Assembly: GCA_040380755.1 (NCBI GenBank)
Contig: JBEIIL010000001.1
Span: 1 to 64,000, forward strand
From: Alsobacter sp040380755
Lineage (GTDB): Bacteria; Pseudomonadota; Alphaproteobacteria; Rhizobiales; Beijerinckiaceae
DNA length: 64,000 nt
Direction of reading: 5' to 3'
How positions within the stretch are numbered: the first letter of the stretch is position 1; every line of letters starts with the position of its first letter. Shown piece after piece: positions 39,160 through 49,156 of the stretch. Both the position numbers and the translations under genes were made by a program. The notes under the pieces were generated by a model. The model worked only from the letters and a program-made list of their open reading frames with translations, ran no database searches and was not told the DNA's origin.

Positions 39160-40953
39160 TCACCGCGCCGGGGCAGCCGCGTCGAGAATGCGGACCTGCA
39201 CACGGTCGCGGCCATTCCAACTGTCGAGCGCAAGGTGGCCGGCGACGTGCACGCTCTCGCCGCGGGCCCGCGCCAGCATCTGGCCGAGCGGCTGGCCGGC
39301 GGCGCGAAATGCGATGCCGTCGATCAGCGCGCCGTCACCGGCCTTGAGTTTCACCCGGACATGGCCGCGACCGACCTCGGCGACCTCGACAAGGCGGTGC
39401 GCCGGCAGGGCAAAGACCGGCTCGGGATGGCCTGACCCGAACGGCCCGGCCTGCTCCAGCCTGGTCAGCAGCTCCGGCCGTGCGCCGGATGCCGTGATCG
39501 CCGCATCGACGGCGAGGCTCTGGTCGGCGCGGGCACGCTCGATCTCCCCCCCGAGACGATCAGCCAGGAACGCGGCGAGAGCCGGAACCTGCTCGCGCGT
39601 CACGGTGACGCCCGCTGCCATGGCGTGTCCGCCGCCCTTCTGCGCAAACCCCTGCTCGACTGCGGAACGGACAGCACGACCGAGGTCGACGCCCGGGATC
39701 GATCGGGCCGAGCCGGTGCCGGTCCCGTCCTGCGCATAGGCCAGCGCGAAGGCCGGCCGCCGGAACCGTTCCTTCATGCGGGCGGCGACGAGGCCCACCA
39801 CGCCCGGGTGCCAGCCGTCCGAGCCCACCATGACGACCTGGGCGCCCTCTTCGTCCAGCCCAAGAGCGTGCAGCGCCTGGGCCTCGGCTTCGGCCACCAT
39901 CACCTGCTCTATGGCCTGGCGCTCGCCGTTGAGGCGATCGAGTTCGCCGGCGATGCGGGTCGCCTCGGTTTCGTCGTCGCACAGCAGAAGCCGCGCGCCC
40001 AGCGCAGCGTCGCCAATGCGGCCGCCGGCATTGATGCGCGGGCCGATGAGAAAGCCGAGGTGATAGGGCTTTGGCGGCCCGTCGAGGCGGGCGACATCGG
40101 CCAGCGCGCGCAAGCCGATCCGCCCCCTCCCCTTCATGACGGCCAGGCCCTGGCGGACGAACGCACGGTTGAGACCGACCAGCGGGACCACGTCGGCCAC
40201 AGTTCCCAGAGCCACGAGATCGAGCTCGGCCATGAGGTCGGGTTCACCACCATGGGTGGCCCAGAAGCCGCGACGCCGCAGCTCCCGGTTGAGCGCCACC
40301 AGCGTGACGAACACCACCCCGGCGGCGCAGAGCGAACCAAGGCCGGAGATGTCGTCCTGCCGGTTCGGATTGACGATGGCGAGCGCATCGGGAAGTTGCT
40401 CGGGCGCCTGGTGGTGATCGAGCACCACGCTGTCCATCCCCAGCCGCTGCGCCTCGGCCAACGGCTCATGGCTCGTGGTGCCGCAGTCGACGGTGACCAG
40501 CAGCGTGGCGCCGGCAGCCGCCAGGCTGCGGATCGCCTCGACATTCGGGCCATAGCCCTCGATCAGCCGGTCGGGGATATGCATCCGGGAAGGTGTGCCG
40601 CAACGGGCAAGGAACCCGGCCAGCAAGGCCGCGGAGGTGGCACCGTCGACGTCATAGTCGCCGAAGATCGCCACAGTCTCGCCCCGGGCCACGGCATCCG
40701 CGAGGCGCGCCACGGCCTGTTGCATGCCGGCGAGGCAGAACGGCTCCGGCAACAGGTCGCGCAGGCGCGGTGTCAGGAACGCCATGGCGGACGTGGCGTC
40801 GACGCCCCGTCCGGCAAGGACACGCGCCAGGACATCGTCGAGCCCGTGCTGCTGGACCATGGCGAGCGCCTGCGCCCGCCCGGCATCGTCGAGCCGGTCA
40901 CGCCAGGCCCGGCCCGTGGCCGACCGTGTCACATCGAGAAATGGACGGGCCAT
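39160..40953 (-). CDS. recJ: Single-stranded-DNA-specific exonuclease RecJ
   Basis: 597-residue 5'-3' exonuclease of the DHH family used in recombination, base-excision and mismatch repair. Motifs: FGDYDVDGATSAALL (motif I), VTVDCGTT, DHH in VLDHHQAPEQLPD with IVNPNR, and the DHHA1 domain with GGGHAMAAGVTV. The C-terminal OB domain (about 470-590) includes VEVAEVGRGHVRVKLK. Full length. Minus strand, directly downstream of glpX. Confidence 0.95.
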   Translation of the reverse strand: MARPFLDVTRSATGRAWRDRLDDAGRAQALAMVQQHGLDDVLARVLAGRGVDATSAMAFLTPRLRDLLPEPFCLAGMQQAVARLADAVARGETVAIFGDYDVDGATSAALLAGFLARCGTPSRMHIPDRLIEGYGPNVEAIRSLAAAGATLLVTVDCGTTSHEPLAEAQRLGMDSVVLDHHQAPEQLPDALAIVNPNRQDDISGLGSLCAAGVVFVTLVALNRELRRRGFWATHGGEPDLMAELDLVALGTVADVVPLVGLNRAFVRQGLAVMKGRGRIGLRALADVARLDGPPKPYHLGFLIGPRINAGGRIGDAALGARLLLCDDETEATRIAGELDRLNGERQAIEQVMVAEAEAQALHALGLDEEGAQVVMVGSDGWHPGVVGLVAARMKERFRRPAFALAYAQDGTGTGSARSIPGVDLGRAVRSAVEQGFAQKGGGHAMAAGVTVTREQVPALAAFLADRLGGEIERARADQSLAVDAAITASGARPELLTRLEQAGPFGSGHPEPVFALPAHRLVEVAEVGRGHVRVKLKAGDGALIDGIAFRAAGQPLGQMLARARGESVHVAGHLALDSWNGRDRVQVRILDAAAPAR

Positions 40954-41052
40954 GGCCCCCTGTAGCGGCTAAACGGACCCGGCGCCATCGGGCTGATCTC
41001 CGGCGTCAGCCGACCCCGGTCCGATGGCGATACGTCCACCCGGCGGCGTAAC

Positions 41053-42060
41053 TCAGTCCAGCTTGAATTTGCCGAACTCGCGGTGCTCGGCGTGGATCTT
41101 GCGGACCGTGCCGGTGGTCGAGCGGTAGACCAGCGTCTCGGTCTCGATCACGTCCTTGCCGAACCGAACGCCGGCGAGGAGCTGGCCATCCGTGACGCCC
41201 GTCGCCGAGACGATGACGTCGCCTGACGCCAGCTCGTTCATCTCGTACTTCTTCTTCGGATCCTTGACGCCCATGCCACGGGCGCGCTCGACCTTCTCGG
41301 GCGTGTCGAGGATCAGGCGGCCCTGCATCTGGCCGCCGACGCAGCGCAGCGCCGCGGCGGCGAGGACGCCCTCAGGCGCGCCGCCAATGCCGAGATAGAT
41401 GTCGATGCCGGTCTGGGCCTGCATGGCCGTGAAAATCACGCCGGCGACGTCGCCGTCGGTAATCAGCCGGATGGACGCACCGGTCTTGCGAACGGCAGCA
41501 ATCAGGTCGGCGTGGCGGGGCCGGTCCATGATCAGAGCGGAGATCTCGTGAGGCTGCACGCCCTTGGCCTTGGCAAGAGCGTGGATGTTGTCGATCGGGC
41601 TGGCGTCGAGATCGACAATGCCCGGCGCATAGCCCGGCCCTATAGCGATCTTGTCCATGTAGACGTCGGGCGCATAAAGCAGCGAGCCGGCCTGGGCCAT
41701 GGCCATGACGGCGATGGCGCCGGGCATATCCTTGGCGCAGAGCGTGGTGCCTTCCAGCGGATCGACAGCAATGTCGACGGCGGGGCCGCGGCCATTGCCG
41801 ACCTTTTCGCCGATGAACAGCATCGGCGCCTCGTCGCGCTCGCCCTCGCCGATGACGATGGTGCCGGTGATCGGCAGCTTGTTCAGCTCCCGCCGCATGG
41901 CATCGACGGCGGCCTGGTCGGCGGCCTTCTCGTTGCCGTGGCCACGCAGGCGGGCGGCGGAGACGGCGGCGCGCTCGGTGACGCGAACGAGCTCCATCGA
42001 CAGGATTCGCTCAATGACGTCCTTCGGCTTGACGTTGACGTCGTGATTCTTGTCGCTCAC
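41053..42060 (-). CDS. glpX: Class II fructose-1,6-bisphosphatase
   Basis: 335-residue metal-dependent phosphatase that makes fructose 6-phosphate in gluconeogenesis (and acts on sedoheptulose bisphosphate in some species). Family motifs: VIGEGERDEAPMLFIGEKVG, DPLEGTTLCA, PGAIAVMAMA, DRPRHADLIAAVR and GIGGAPEGVLAAAAL. Full length. Lies 24 bases after hom on the same strand and 99 bases before recJ, a conserved order in Rhizobiales. Confidence 0.96.
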   Translation of the reverse strand: MSDKNHDVNVKPKDVIERILSMELVRVTERAAVSAARLRGHGNEKAADQAAVDAMRRELNKLPITGTIVIGEGERDEAPMLFIGEKVGNGRGPAVDIAVDPLEGTTLCAKDMPGAIAVMAMAQAGSLLYAPDVYMDKIAIGPGYAPGIVDLDASPIDNIHALAKAKGVQPHEISALIMDRPRHADLIAAVRKTGASIRLITDGDVAGVIFTAMQAQTGIDIYLGIGGAPEGVLAAAALRCVGGQMQGRLILDTPEKVERARGMGVKDPKKKYEMNELASGDVIVSATGVTDGQLLAGVRFGKDVIETETLVYRSTTGTVRKIHAEHREFGKFKLD

Positions 42061-42084
42061 GGCAGATCCCCCGCAGTCCCGGTT

Positions 42085-43407
42085 TCAGTCACGCTCGATG
42101 CGGATCACCTGCGGCGGCTCGGCGACATGGCCGTCGGCCATCATCGCCTCGATGGCCGACCGGATGGCCGCCTCCGTCGTCGCATAGGTGATCAGCACCA
42201 CCGGCACCGTCCCGTCCGGGCGGCCGGCTCGATCGCCCGAGCGTGCACCGGCGGGCCGCCGCTGCAGGATGCTCTCGAGCGAAATCTGGTTCTCCGCCAT
42301 GCGGGTGGCGATCGCGGCGGCGGCACCCGGACGGTCGCGCACGGCGAGGCGGATGTAGTAGCCGCCCTCATGGCGCTGCATGGGGGCGCGTGCGGCACAC
42401 TCAAGCGTCCCGACCGGCTGCCCGAAATCCGGCACGTTGGCGCCACGCGCAATATCGACGAGGTCGGACAGGACCGAAGAGGCGGTGGCGAGGCCGCCGG
42501 CGCCGGGCCCGACCAGCGTGAGCTCGCCGACCGCATCGGCGGCCAGCATCACCGCATTGGTCACGCCCATCACCTGGGCAATGGCCCAACTCGTCGGCAC
42601 CATGGTGGGATGGACGCGCTGCTCGATGCCGGTCGCCGTCCGCTCGGCGACGCCGAGCAGCTTGATGCGGTAGCCGAGCTCTTCAGCCATTTTCAGGTCG
42701 AGCGGGGTGATTGCGCTGATCCCCTCGACATGGATGGCATCGGCATCGATGGTGGTGCCAAAGGCCAGGCTCGTCAGGATGGCGAGCTTGTGGGCGGTGT
42801 CGAACCCGCCGACATCGAAGGTCGGATCCGCTTCGGCATAGCCCAGGCGCTGGGCATCGGCCAGGCAGGCCTCGAAGGTCAGCCCCTCCGTCTCCATCCG
42901 CGACAGGATGTAGTTGCAGGTGCCGTTGAGGATGCCGGAAACGCGTGTGACCCGGTTGCCGGCGAGCGACTCGCGCAGCGTCTTGACGATCGGGATGCCG
43001 CCGGCGACCGAGGCCTCGAAGAACAGGCTGACACCGTGCGCCTCGGCCCGCCGCGCCAGCGCCTCACCGTGCGCCGCGAGCATGGCCTTGTTGGCCGTCA
43101 CCACCCGCGTGCCGTGATCGAGCGCCGTCTCGACGGCCTCCAGGGCCGGGCCATCGGCACCGCCCATCAGCTCGACGAACACGTCGGTGTCGTGGCGCGC
43201 CGCCATCTCCACCGGATCGTCGAACCAGGTCACCCCCGACAGATCGACGCCCCGATCGCGGCTGCGGTCCCGCGCACTGACCGCGACGACGCGGATCTCC
43301 CGGCCGCAGCGGGCCGCAAGGGTCTCGCGGTGGGTCGCCAGATGACGCACCACGGCGGCGCCCACGGTGCCGAGGCCGGCAATCGCGACGCGCAGGGGCT
43401 GCATCAT
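42085..43407 (-). CDS. hom: Homoserine dehydrogenase
   Basis: 440-residue enzyme that reduces aspartate semialdehyde to homoserine, leading to Thr and Met. The NAD(P) fold begins LRVAIAGLGTVGAAVV. Catalytic-domain signatures: VVTANKAMLAAHGE, FEASVAGGIPIVKTL, GILNGTCNYILSRM and ADPTFDVGGFDTAHKLAIL with the catalytic Lys. The C-terminal ACT domain (about 350-435, IRLAVRDRPGAAAAIATRMAEN) suggests feedback control by threonine. The start is ATG 43407; the next codon is also ATG. Probably co-transcribed with the aminotransferase upstream and glpX downstream. Confidence 0.96.
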   Translation of the reverse strand: MMQPLRVAIAGLGTVGAAVVRHLATHRETLAARCGREIRVVAVSARDRSRDRGVDLSGVTWFDDPVEMAARHDTDVFVELMGGADGPALEAVETALDHGTRVVTANKAMLAAHGEALARRAEAHGVSLFFEASVAGGIPIVKTLRESLAGNRVTRVSGILNGTCNYILSRMETEGLTFEACLADAQRLGYAEADPTFDVGGFDTAHKLAILTSLAFGTTIDADAIHVEGISAITPLDLKMAEELGYRIKLLGVAERTATGIEQRVHPTMVPTSWAIAQVMGVTNAVMLAADAVGELTLVGPGAGGLATASSVLSDLVDIARGANVPDFGQPVGTLECAARAPMQRHEGGYYIRLAVRDRPGAAAAIATRMAENQISLESILQRRPAGARSGDRAGRPDGTVPVVLITYATTEAAIRSAIEAMMADGHVAEPPQVIRIERD

Positions 43408-43436
43408 GGACGAGGACCTTCCGGAAAGCCGCCGGC

Positions 43437-44657
43437 TCAGCCCCGGGCGGCGAGCGGGACGACGTTGTGCAACGTTTTGTCCCCGGTTTCAAGGAACCGG
43501 CGGACGTTGCGGGCGGCCTGGCGGATGCGCTGCTCGTTCTCCACCAGGGCGATGCGGACATAGTCGTCACCATGCTCGCCAAAGCCGATCCCGGGCGCGA
43601 CGGCCACCGACGCCTTCTCGACCAGCAGCTTGGAGAACTCCAGGCTGCCCAGCGCCCGGAACGGCTCGGGGATCTTCACCCACGCGAACATCGATGCCTG
43701 CGGCGGCGGAAACTCCCAGCCGGCCCGGGCGAAGCTGTCGACCAGCGCGTCGCGGCGCTTGCGGTAGGTCTCGCGCATTTCCCTGATGCAATCGTCGGGA
43801 CCGTTGAGGGCCGCGGCGGCGGCCACCTGCACGGGCGTGAAGGCGCCGTAGTCGAGATAGCTCTTGACCCGCGCCAGCGCGGCGCAGAGCCGCTCATTGC
43901 CGACGGCAAATCCCATGCGCCAGCCTGCCATCGAGAACGTTTTCGACAGGGACGTGAACTCGACCGTCACATCCATGGCGCCAGGCACCTGCAGCACCGA
44001 CGGAGGCGGGTTGGCCTCGTCGAAATAGACCTCCGCATAAGCGAGGTCGGACAGGAGGATCAGCTCGTGCTTGCGGGCGAAGGCGACGAGGTCTCGGTAG
44101 AAGTCGAGCGTCGCCGTGTAGGCGGTCGGATTGGCCGGGTAGCAGGTGACCAGCGCGATCGGCTTGGGGATCGAGTGGATCACCGAGCGCTCTAGCGCCC
44201 GGAACATCTCCTCGTTCGGCTCGGCAGGCACGGAGCGGATCACGCCGCCGGCCATCAGGAAGCCAAACGCATGGATCGGGTAGCTCGGGTTGGGCACCAG
44301 CACCACGTCGCCCGGTGCGGTGATCGCCTGGGCCATGTTGGCGAAGCCCTCCTTCGAGCCCAGCGTGGCGATGACCTGGGTGTCCGGGTTCAGCTTCACG
44401 CCGAAACGGCGCTCGTAATAGCCCGCCTGGGCACGGCGCAGGCCGCCGATGCCCTTGGAGGCCGAATAGCGGTCGGTCCGCGGCTTGCCGGCCGTCTCGA
44501 CGAGCTTGTCGATCACGTGCTTGGGGGCGGCCAGGTCGGGATTGCCCATGCCGAGGTCGATGATGTCGGCGCCGCCATTGCGGGCCTGCGCCTTGATGCG
44601 GTTGACCTGCTCGAACACATAGGGGGGCAGGCGCTTGATGCGGTGAAAGTCGGTCAT
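43437..44657 (-). CDS. PLP-dependent aminotransferase, LL-diaminopimelate/alanine aminotransferase-like
   Basis: 406-residue class I aminotransferase. The PLP Lys lies in SLSKTFSMAGWRMGF; other features are DLGMGNPDLAAPKHV, the cofactor loop GSKEGFANMAQAI, PNPSYPIHAFGF, CYPANPTAYT and a C-terminal RIALVENEQRIRQAARN. Proteins with this signature next to hom in Rhizobiales are usually named LL-diaminopimelate aminotransferase, but many may be alanine/valine transaminases of the AlaC type. These bacteria generally make diaminopimelate through the succinyl pathway. The start at 44657 (MTDFHRIKRLPPYVF) is the family start. Confidence 0.9.
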   Translation of the reverse strand: MTDFHRIKRLPPYVFEQVNRIKAQARNGGADIIDLGMGNPDLAAPKHVIDKLVETAGKPRTDRYSASKGIGGLRRAQAGYYERRFGVKLNPDTQVIATLGSKEGFANMAQAITAPGDVVLVPNPSYPIHAFGFLMAGGVIRSVPAEPNEEMFRALERSVIHSIPKPIALVTCYPANPTAYTATLDFYRDLVAFARKHELILLSDLAYAEVYFDEANPPPSVLQVPGAMDVTVEFTSLSKTFSMAGWRMGFAVGNERLCAALARVKSYLDYGAFTPVQVAAAAALNGPDDCIREMRETYRKRRDALVDSFARAGWEFPPPQASMFAWVKIPEPFRALGSLEFSKLLVEKASVAVAPGIGFGEHGDDYVRIALVENEQRIRQAARNVRRFLETGDKTLHNVVPLAARG

Positions 44658-44797
44658 GGGTCCTGTCCTGCATGCGGGCATGGAATGGTCAAACCAACCG
44701 ATTCCCTGCCGCTGGCGCGGTCTGCCTCTTTACACCCTCGTTCCGGGCTTGGCACGTCCCCCGGCGCGTGCCGGTGCGGGACCTTGGTCGAACCTGG

Positions 44798-45235
44798 TCA
44801 GCCGCCGGGACGGGCCGGCTGCGCGGCAGGCCTGATGGCAGGCTTGGCGGCGGCACGGTCACCCGGATTGGACTTTGCACTGGGTGACGGCCTGCGGCCG
44901 GCGGCATCGTGGCGACGGCGGGTCGACTCCATCTCCGCCTCGAGGCTCTTCACCTCGTCGGCAGTGCGGACCTTGGTACCACGCGCCGGCGGTACCACAC
45001 CGACAGGACGATAGTCCATGGCGGCGGGACGGCTCTTCTTCACGAATTCGGCTGGCTCCGGCACGGTGGTCGTAATGTTGAACTTGTCGGTGAACGGGCG
45101 CAGCGCGTCCGTCTCCGCCGACGGCTGCTGGGCCGCGCAGGTCATACCCGTCAATCCCAGCACGGTCATCGCGCCCACAAGGCGGATGGCGCCTCGCGAG
45201 CAGCGGGCGGCGGCGTCATGCAGGTGATGGAACAT
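44798..45235 (-). CDS. Secreted protein of unknown function
   Basis: 145 residues. The N-terminus has a signal-like region: charged start (MFHHLHDAAARCSR), then a hydrophobic stretch about 17-36 (IRLVGAMTVLGLTGM) followed by TCAAQ. This could be a signal-peptidase I site after Ala; the Cys context is not a good lipobox. The rest is polar, with YRPVGVVPPARGTKVRT, an acidic helix (ADEVKSLEAEMESTRRRHD) and a Pro/Ala/Lys-rich tail. I do not recognise a family. The start at 45235 was chosen because the longer upstream frame is unlike coding sequence. Confidence 0.6.
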   Translation of the reverse strand: MFHHLHDAAARCSRGAIRLVGAMTVLGLTGMTCAAQQPSAETDALRPFTDKFNITTTVPEPAEFVKKSRPAAMDYRPVGVVPPARGTKVRTADEVKSLEAEMESTRRRHDAAGRRPSPSAKSNPGDRAAAKPAIRPAAQPARPGG

Positions 45236-45351
45236 GCCGTGTATGGCCTTTGACGAATTTCTTTGCGCAGTCCGCACGGCTAAACCGTTAATATGGTCAA
45301 AACAGGATCGGTGCGGCAAGCGACGCCCGACAGGAACAGGGAAGCGACGCC

Positions 45352-47151
45352 ATGCAGGGTGGGCACGACAGCGCCGAGAGCAAGGTACCACTTCCCAATG
45401 TCGAGGCACTCGCCGCCAATGGCGCCCGGCTGCTGGACGAGCTCGGGCGGGCGACCGCCGCCGCCATGAGGCCCGTCGAGCAAGGGCTGGTGAAGCCCGG
45501 CATGTCCGATGAGGTCAGCGACGTGGTCAAGACGCTCGGCAATGTCGTCGAGCACTGGGCGATGGATCCGCAGCGCGTGGTGATGGCGCAGGCCAGCCTG
45601 ACCAAGGGCTTCCTCGACCTGTGGGCGACGACCCTGCGCCGGATGCAGGGCGAGGCCGTCGCGCCGGTGGCCGAGCCGGATCCCTCGGACCGCCGCTTCC
45701 GCGATCCGGACTGGTCAGAGAACCCGGTCTACGACTTCATCAAGCAGGCTTATCTGATCACGTCGCGCTGGGCCGAAGAGGTGGTCAAGGATGCGGACGG
45801 CGTGGATCCCCATGTCCGCCACAAGGCCGAGTTCTATGTCCGGCAGATCGCCAGCGCGCTGGCGCCGAGCAATTTCGTCGTCACCAACCCCGAGTTGATG
45901 CGCGAAACGATCCGGGAGAACGGCGAGAACCTCGTGCGCGGCATGAAGATGCTGGCCGAGGATATTGAAGCCGGACAGGGAACGCTCAAGCTGCGGCAGA
46001 CGTCGGGGCAGTTCGCTGTCGGCCGCGACCTGGCGGTCACACCCGGCAAGGTCGTGTACCGCAATGATCTGATGGAGTTGATCCAGTACGAGCCGACGAC
46101 CGAGACGGTGTTCCGCCGGCCGCTGCTGATCGTCCCGCCCTGGATCAACAAGTTCTACATTCTCGATCTCAACCAAGAGAAGTCGTTCATTCGCTGGGCC
46201 GTGGCGCAGGGTCTGACGGTCTTCGTCATCTCGTGGGTCAATCCGGACGAACGGCAGGCAACCAAGGGCTTCTAGGACTACATGCGAGAGGGCATTTTTG
46301 ATGCCCTCGACGCGGTCAAGGGCGCGACCGGCGAGGAGCAGGTGACCGCTATCGGCTACTGCGTCGGCGGAACCCTTCTGTCGGTGGCCCTGGCTCACAT
46401 GGCGGCCATGGGCGACACGCGCATCACCAGCGCGACGCTCTTCACCACCCAGGTCGACTTCACCCATGCGGGCGACCTGGCGGTATTCGTCGACGAGGAG
46501 CAGGTCCGCCAACTCGAGGACAAGATGTATGCGCGCGGCTACCTCAAGGGCTCGACCATGGCGTCGGCCTTCAACATGCTGCGCCCGAACGACCTGATCT
46601 GGCCCTATGTCGTGAATGTCTACCTGAAGGGGAAAGAACCGTTCCCGTTCGACCTGCTGTACTGGAACGCCGACAGCACCCGAATGCCGGCGGCCAACCA
46701 CTCCTTCTATCTGCGCAACTGCTACCTGGAGAACCGGCTGGCCAAGGGCGAGATGGAGGTTGGCGGCATCACCCTCGACCTGAAGAAGGTGACCATCCCG
46801 ATCTACAACCTTGCCGCAAAAGAGGACCACATCGCCCCGGCACGGTCAGTGTTCGTCGGATCGCAAAGCTTTGGCGGGCCCGTGACCTATGTGATGGCGG
46901 GATCCGGCCATATCGCCGGGGTGGTGAACCCTGCGGACAAGCCAAAGTACCAGTTCTGGACCGGTGGTCCGCCACAGGGCCGGTTCGAAGACTGGGTCGC
47001 GGCAGCAAGCGAGACGCCGGGATCGTGGTGGCCGCATTGGATCCAGTGGATCGCCGCCCAGGCTCCCGACAGGGTCAAGGCGCGCAAGCCGGGCGGGCGG
47101 CGCAAGACGCTCGGCGATGCGCCGGGCGACTATGTTCGCGTGCGGGCCTGA
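45352..47151 (+). pseudogene. phaC: Class I poly(3-hydroxyalkanoate) synthase, interrupted by an in-frame TAG
   Basis: 599 codons in one frame, normal length for PhaC, which polymerises hydroxyacyl-CoA into storage granules. Codon 308 (46273-46275) is TAG inside KGF-*-DYMREG, where homologues have Glu, so a single G-to-T change explains it. The N-terminal half (DPSDRRFRDPDWSENPVYDFIKQ, PGKVVYRNDLMELIQYEP, VVSWVNPDE-like) is intact. The whole catalytic triad lies after the stop: Cys337 in GYCVGG, Asp in KEDHIAP, His in GSGHIAGVVNP. An ATG at 46282 might restart, but a 289-residue half without the first domain is unlikely to work. GGGA precedes ATG 45352. A null mutation, readthrough, or sequence error. 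Confidence 0.9.
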
Positions 47152-47169
47152 CGGTCCGAAGGGCTTTTG

Positions 47170-47237
47170 CCTCCTGAGGGCCTTTCCCTCCTGAGGGCCT
47201 TTCCCTCCTGAGGGCCCTGCCCTCCTGAGGGCCCTGC
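47170..47237. repeat. Four tandem 17-bp repeats after phaC
   Basis: Four contiguous copies of CCTCCTGAGGGCC followed by TTTC (copies 1-2) or CTGC (copies 3-4). Each junction holds the self-complementary CCCTC-ct-GAGGG, so the array can fold into several alternative hairpins. It begins about 18 bases after the phaC stop. Confidence 0.9.
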
Positions 47238-47258
47238 CCTCACGGATATCTCCAACGC

Positions 47259-47289
47259 AAAAAGGGCCGGCATTGCTACCGGCCTTTTC
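47259..47289. terminator. Bidirectional terminator between phaC and fadL
   Basis: AAAAGGGCCGG / CCGGCCTTTT: about 10-bp stem with 8-base loop, A-tract on the left and T-tract on the right, so it can end transcription on both strands. Confidence 0.85.
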
Positions 47290-47338
47290 GTTTGGTGGGG
47301 TCTTGCGGGCGTATCCGCCCGCCGCTTCTCGAGGCGCG

Positions 47339-48715
47339 TCAGAACTTGGCGATGACCGGGATGGTCTTGCTCGGGTCGTCCCAGCGGAACTTCATGCCGA
47401 CGCTGATGATGTCGACATGGGCGTCGACGGTGCCGACGAGCGGTCCGTAGGTGGTGCTGTAGCCCGGATTGCCAGGCACCATCGCGATGTTGGTGTTGGC
47501 CGGGAACAGATGGGCGTAGGCAATGTCGAAGGTGAGCTTGTGGTTGAAGTTGTAGCTGGCGCCGAGCGTCGCCCAGATGCGGTCATTGTCGGGCAGGCGC
47601 AGCGAGCGCGTCTCGGTGCCGATCGGCGACTTCTCGTATGCGAGGCCGGCGCGGACCGTCCAGGTCGGATCGATCTTGTATTCGCCACCAATGGAGGCGT
47701 ACCAGCCGTCCTTGTAGCCGAGCGGCAGGAACGGCGTCCCCGGATAGAGGCTGCCATTCGACTCCTGAACGACGCGCGGATAGCCGACGCGGCTCCAGTT
47801 CGTCCATTCGAAGCCGGCCGAGACCGAGAACTTGTCGTTGACGGTCTGCTTGATGCCGACCGTGATGGTCTCGGGCAGCACGACATTCGACTTGACCAGG
47901 CTCGTCGGGAAGGCGGCGCGCAGAGGCGCCGTGGCCGGCGCTGCGTTGAACGGGAAGCCGAAGGTCAGGCCGGTGAAGGTCCCCTTCAGCTCCTGTTCGA
48001 CCGCCGAGCGATAGCCGATGCCGATCTCGGTGCCGGCAATCGGCGTGATCGTGGCGCCCAGTGTGAAGCCGTAGCCGATCGAGTCACCCTCGATGCCGAA
48101 CGCCTGGCTCTGCGATGCCGGCAGGCCGAGGGTGGGGGCGTCGAAGAACGACTTGTAGGTCGTCTGGAAATGCATCACCCGAAGGCCGGCCGCGACAGAG
48201 ATCATGTCATTGATCTTGTAGGCGACGGTCGGGGTCAGTTCGAACGAGAGAACACCGGTGGAGAAGCCGTAGCCGCGGCCGACGCCAAAATCGGAGCTCG
48301 GCTTGGTGGTGAGACCGTAAGGCGTGTTGATGCCAAGTCCGACCCACAGCTTGTCGTTCAGCTGGATGCTCGAATAGGAGGCCGGCAGCGCGGCGTCCTG
48401 ACCAAGATCACCGGTGGTCAGACCGTTGAAGCGCGCCGCCGAGCCGGGGCCAGCGTTGAACTTGGCGTAGGGGAAAATGCCCGAAATCGCCGATTCGAAC
48501 TGGATGCCCGGAACCTTCGTGAGAGTCGCCGGGTTCCAGAACATCGAGCCCAGGCCGGCCGAACCCGCGCCGACACCGGCGAAGGCCATCCCAAGGCCTG
48601 CGGCGCTCTGCTCGCGCAACGCAAAACCGCCGGCCTGCGCAGCTCCCGACAAGGCGGTGATGGCTGCGGCTGACACGGCGCCGGCGAGAAGGATCCTGAG
48701 TGTCGGTTGCCGCAT
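47339..48715 (-). CDS. FadL/OmpP1/TodX-family outer-membrane transporter
   Basis: 458-residue 14-strand beta-barrel for uptake of long-chain fatty acids or other hydrophobic compounds. Signal peptide at residues 1-28 (ending SGAAQA). The mature start (GGFALREQSAAGLGMAFAG) is the family's hatch-domain beginning, followed by SMFWNPATL. The C-terminal strand ends FRWDDPSKTIPVIAKF, with the terminal Phe typical of outer-membrane proteins. Its place beside phaC may reflect fatty acid supply for PHA, though the genes are convergent. Full length. Confidence 0.92.
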   Translation of the reverse strand: MRQPTLRILLAGAVSAAAITALSGAAQAGGFALREQSAAGLGMAFAGVGAGSAGLGSMFWNPATLTKVPGIQFESAISGIFPYAKFNAGPGSAARFNGLTTGDLGQDAALPASYSSIQLNDKLWVGLGINTPYGLTTKPSSDFGVGRGYGFSTGVLSFELTPTVAYKINDMISVAAGLRVMHFQTTYKSFFDAPTLGLPASQSQAFGIEGDSIGYGFTLGATITPIAGTEIGIGYRSAVEQELKGTFTGLTFGFPFNAAPATAPLRAAFPTSLVKSNVVLPETITVGIKQTVNDKFSVSAGFEWTNWSRVGYPRVVQESNGSLYPGTPFLPLGYKDGWYASIGGEYKIDPTWTVRAGLAYEKSPIGTETRSLRLPDNDRIWATLGASYNFNHKLTFDIAYAHLFPANTNIAMVPGNPGYSTTYGPLVGTVDAHVDIISVGMKFRWDDPSKTIPVIAKF

Positions 48716-49156
48716 GGAACGTTCCCTTCGAGTCTTTTGGACGGGCCGCGCACGACGAACCGGCGACCGTTGAGAGAACTTTACTCATCACTCCGGGCCG
48801 ATTGGCAAGCGACCACGACCAACTCAGGAGGACGTAGGGGATCGCCGATTGCGTGTGTTAAAGGGTCGAAAATGGCCGAAAAGGTGGCGAAAGACGGTCA
48901 TTTTATCACAATTCACTAAAGTTCATATCGAAACTGTCTGCAGATAGACCATTATTCCTCCACCACGCCTCTGCAATTGATCCGTTCGCTCCGTCCGCCT
49001 CTGGCGTGTTTGTGTGGCAGCGTTGCCGATCCGCAACAGCGTTGCGCCAAACCTGAGCCCGGGCGTTGCTTGCGAGCGCCACGCTTGCGGCAAACGGCCT
49101 GCAACGACAAAATCGATTGAGTGGCCCGCAAGTGGCCGTGTTGTGCAGGAAACGCC
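48716..49156. other. Intergenic region between fadL and FAH genes
   Basis: 441 bases between divergent genes. About 48885-48960 is clearly AT-richer than its surroundings and probably holds promoters for one or both genes. No convincing coding frame, RNA gene or known operator was recognised. Confidence 0.5.

Noticed and set aside
41512..43563. 683-codon frame opposite glpX and hom
   Set aside because: It spans two well-supported genes on the other strand and has shadow-like composition.
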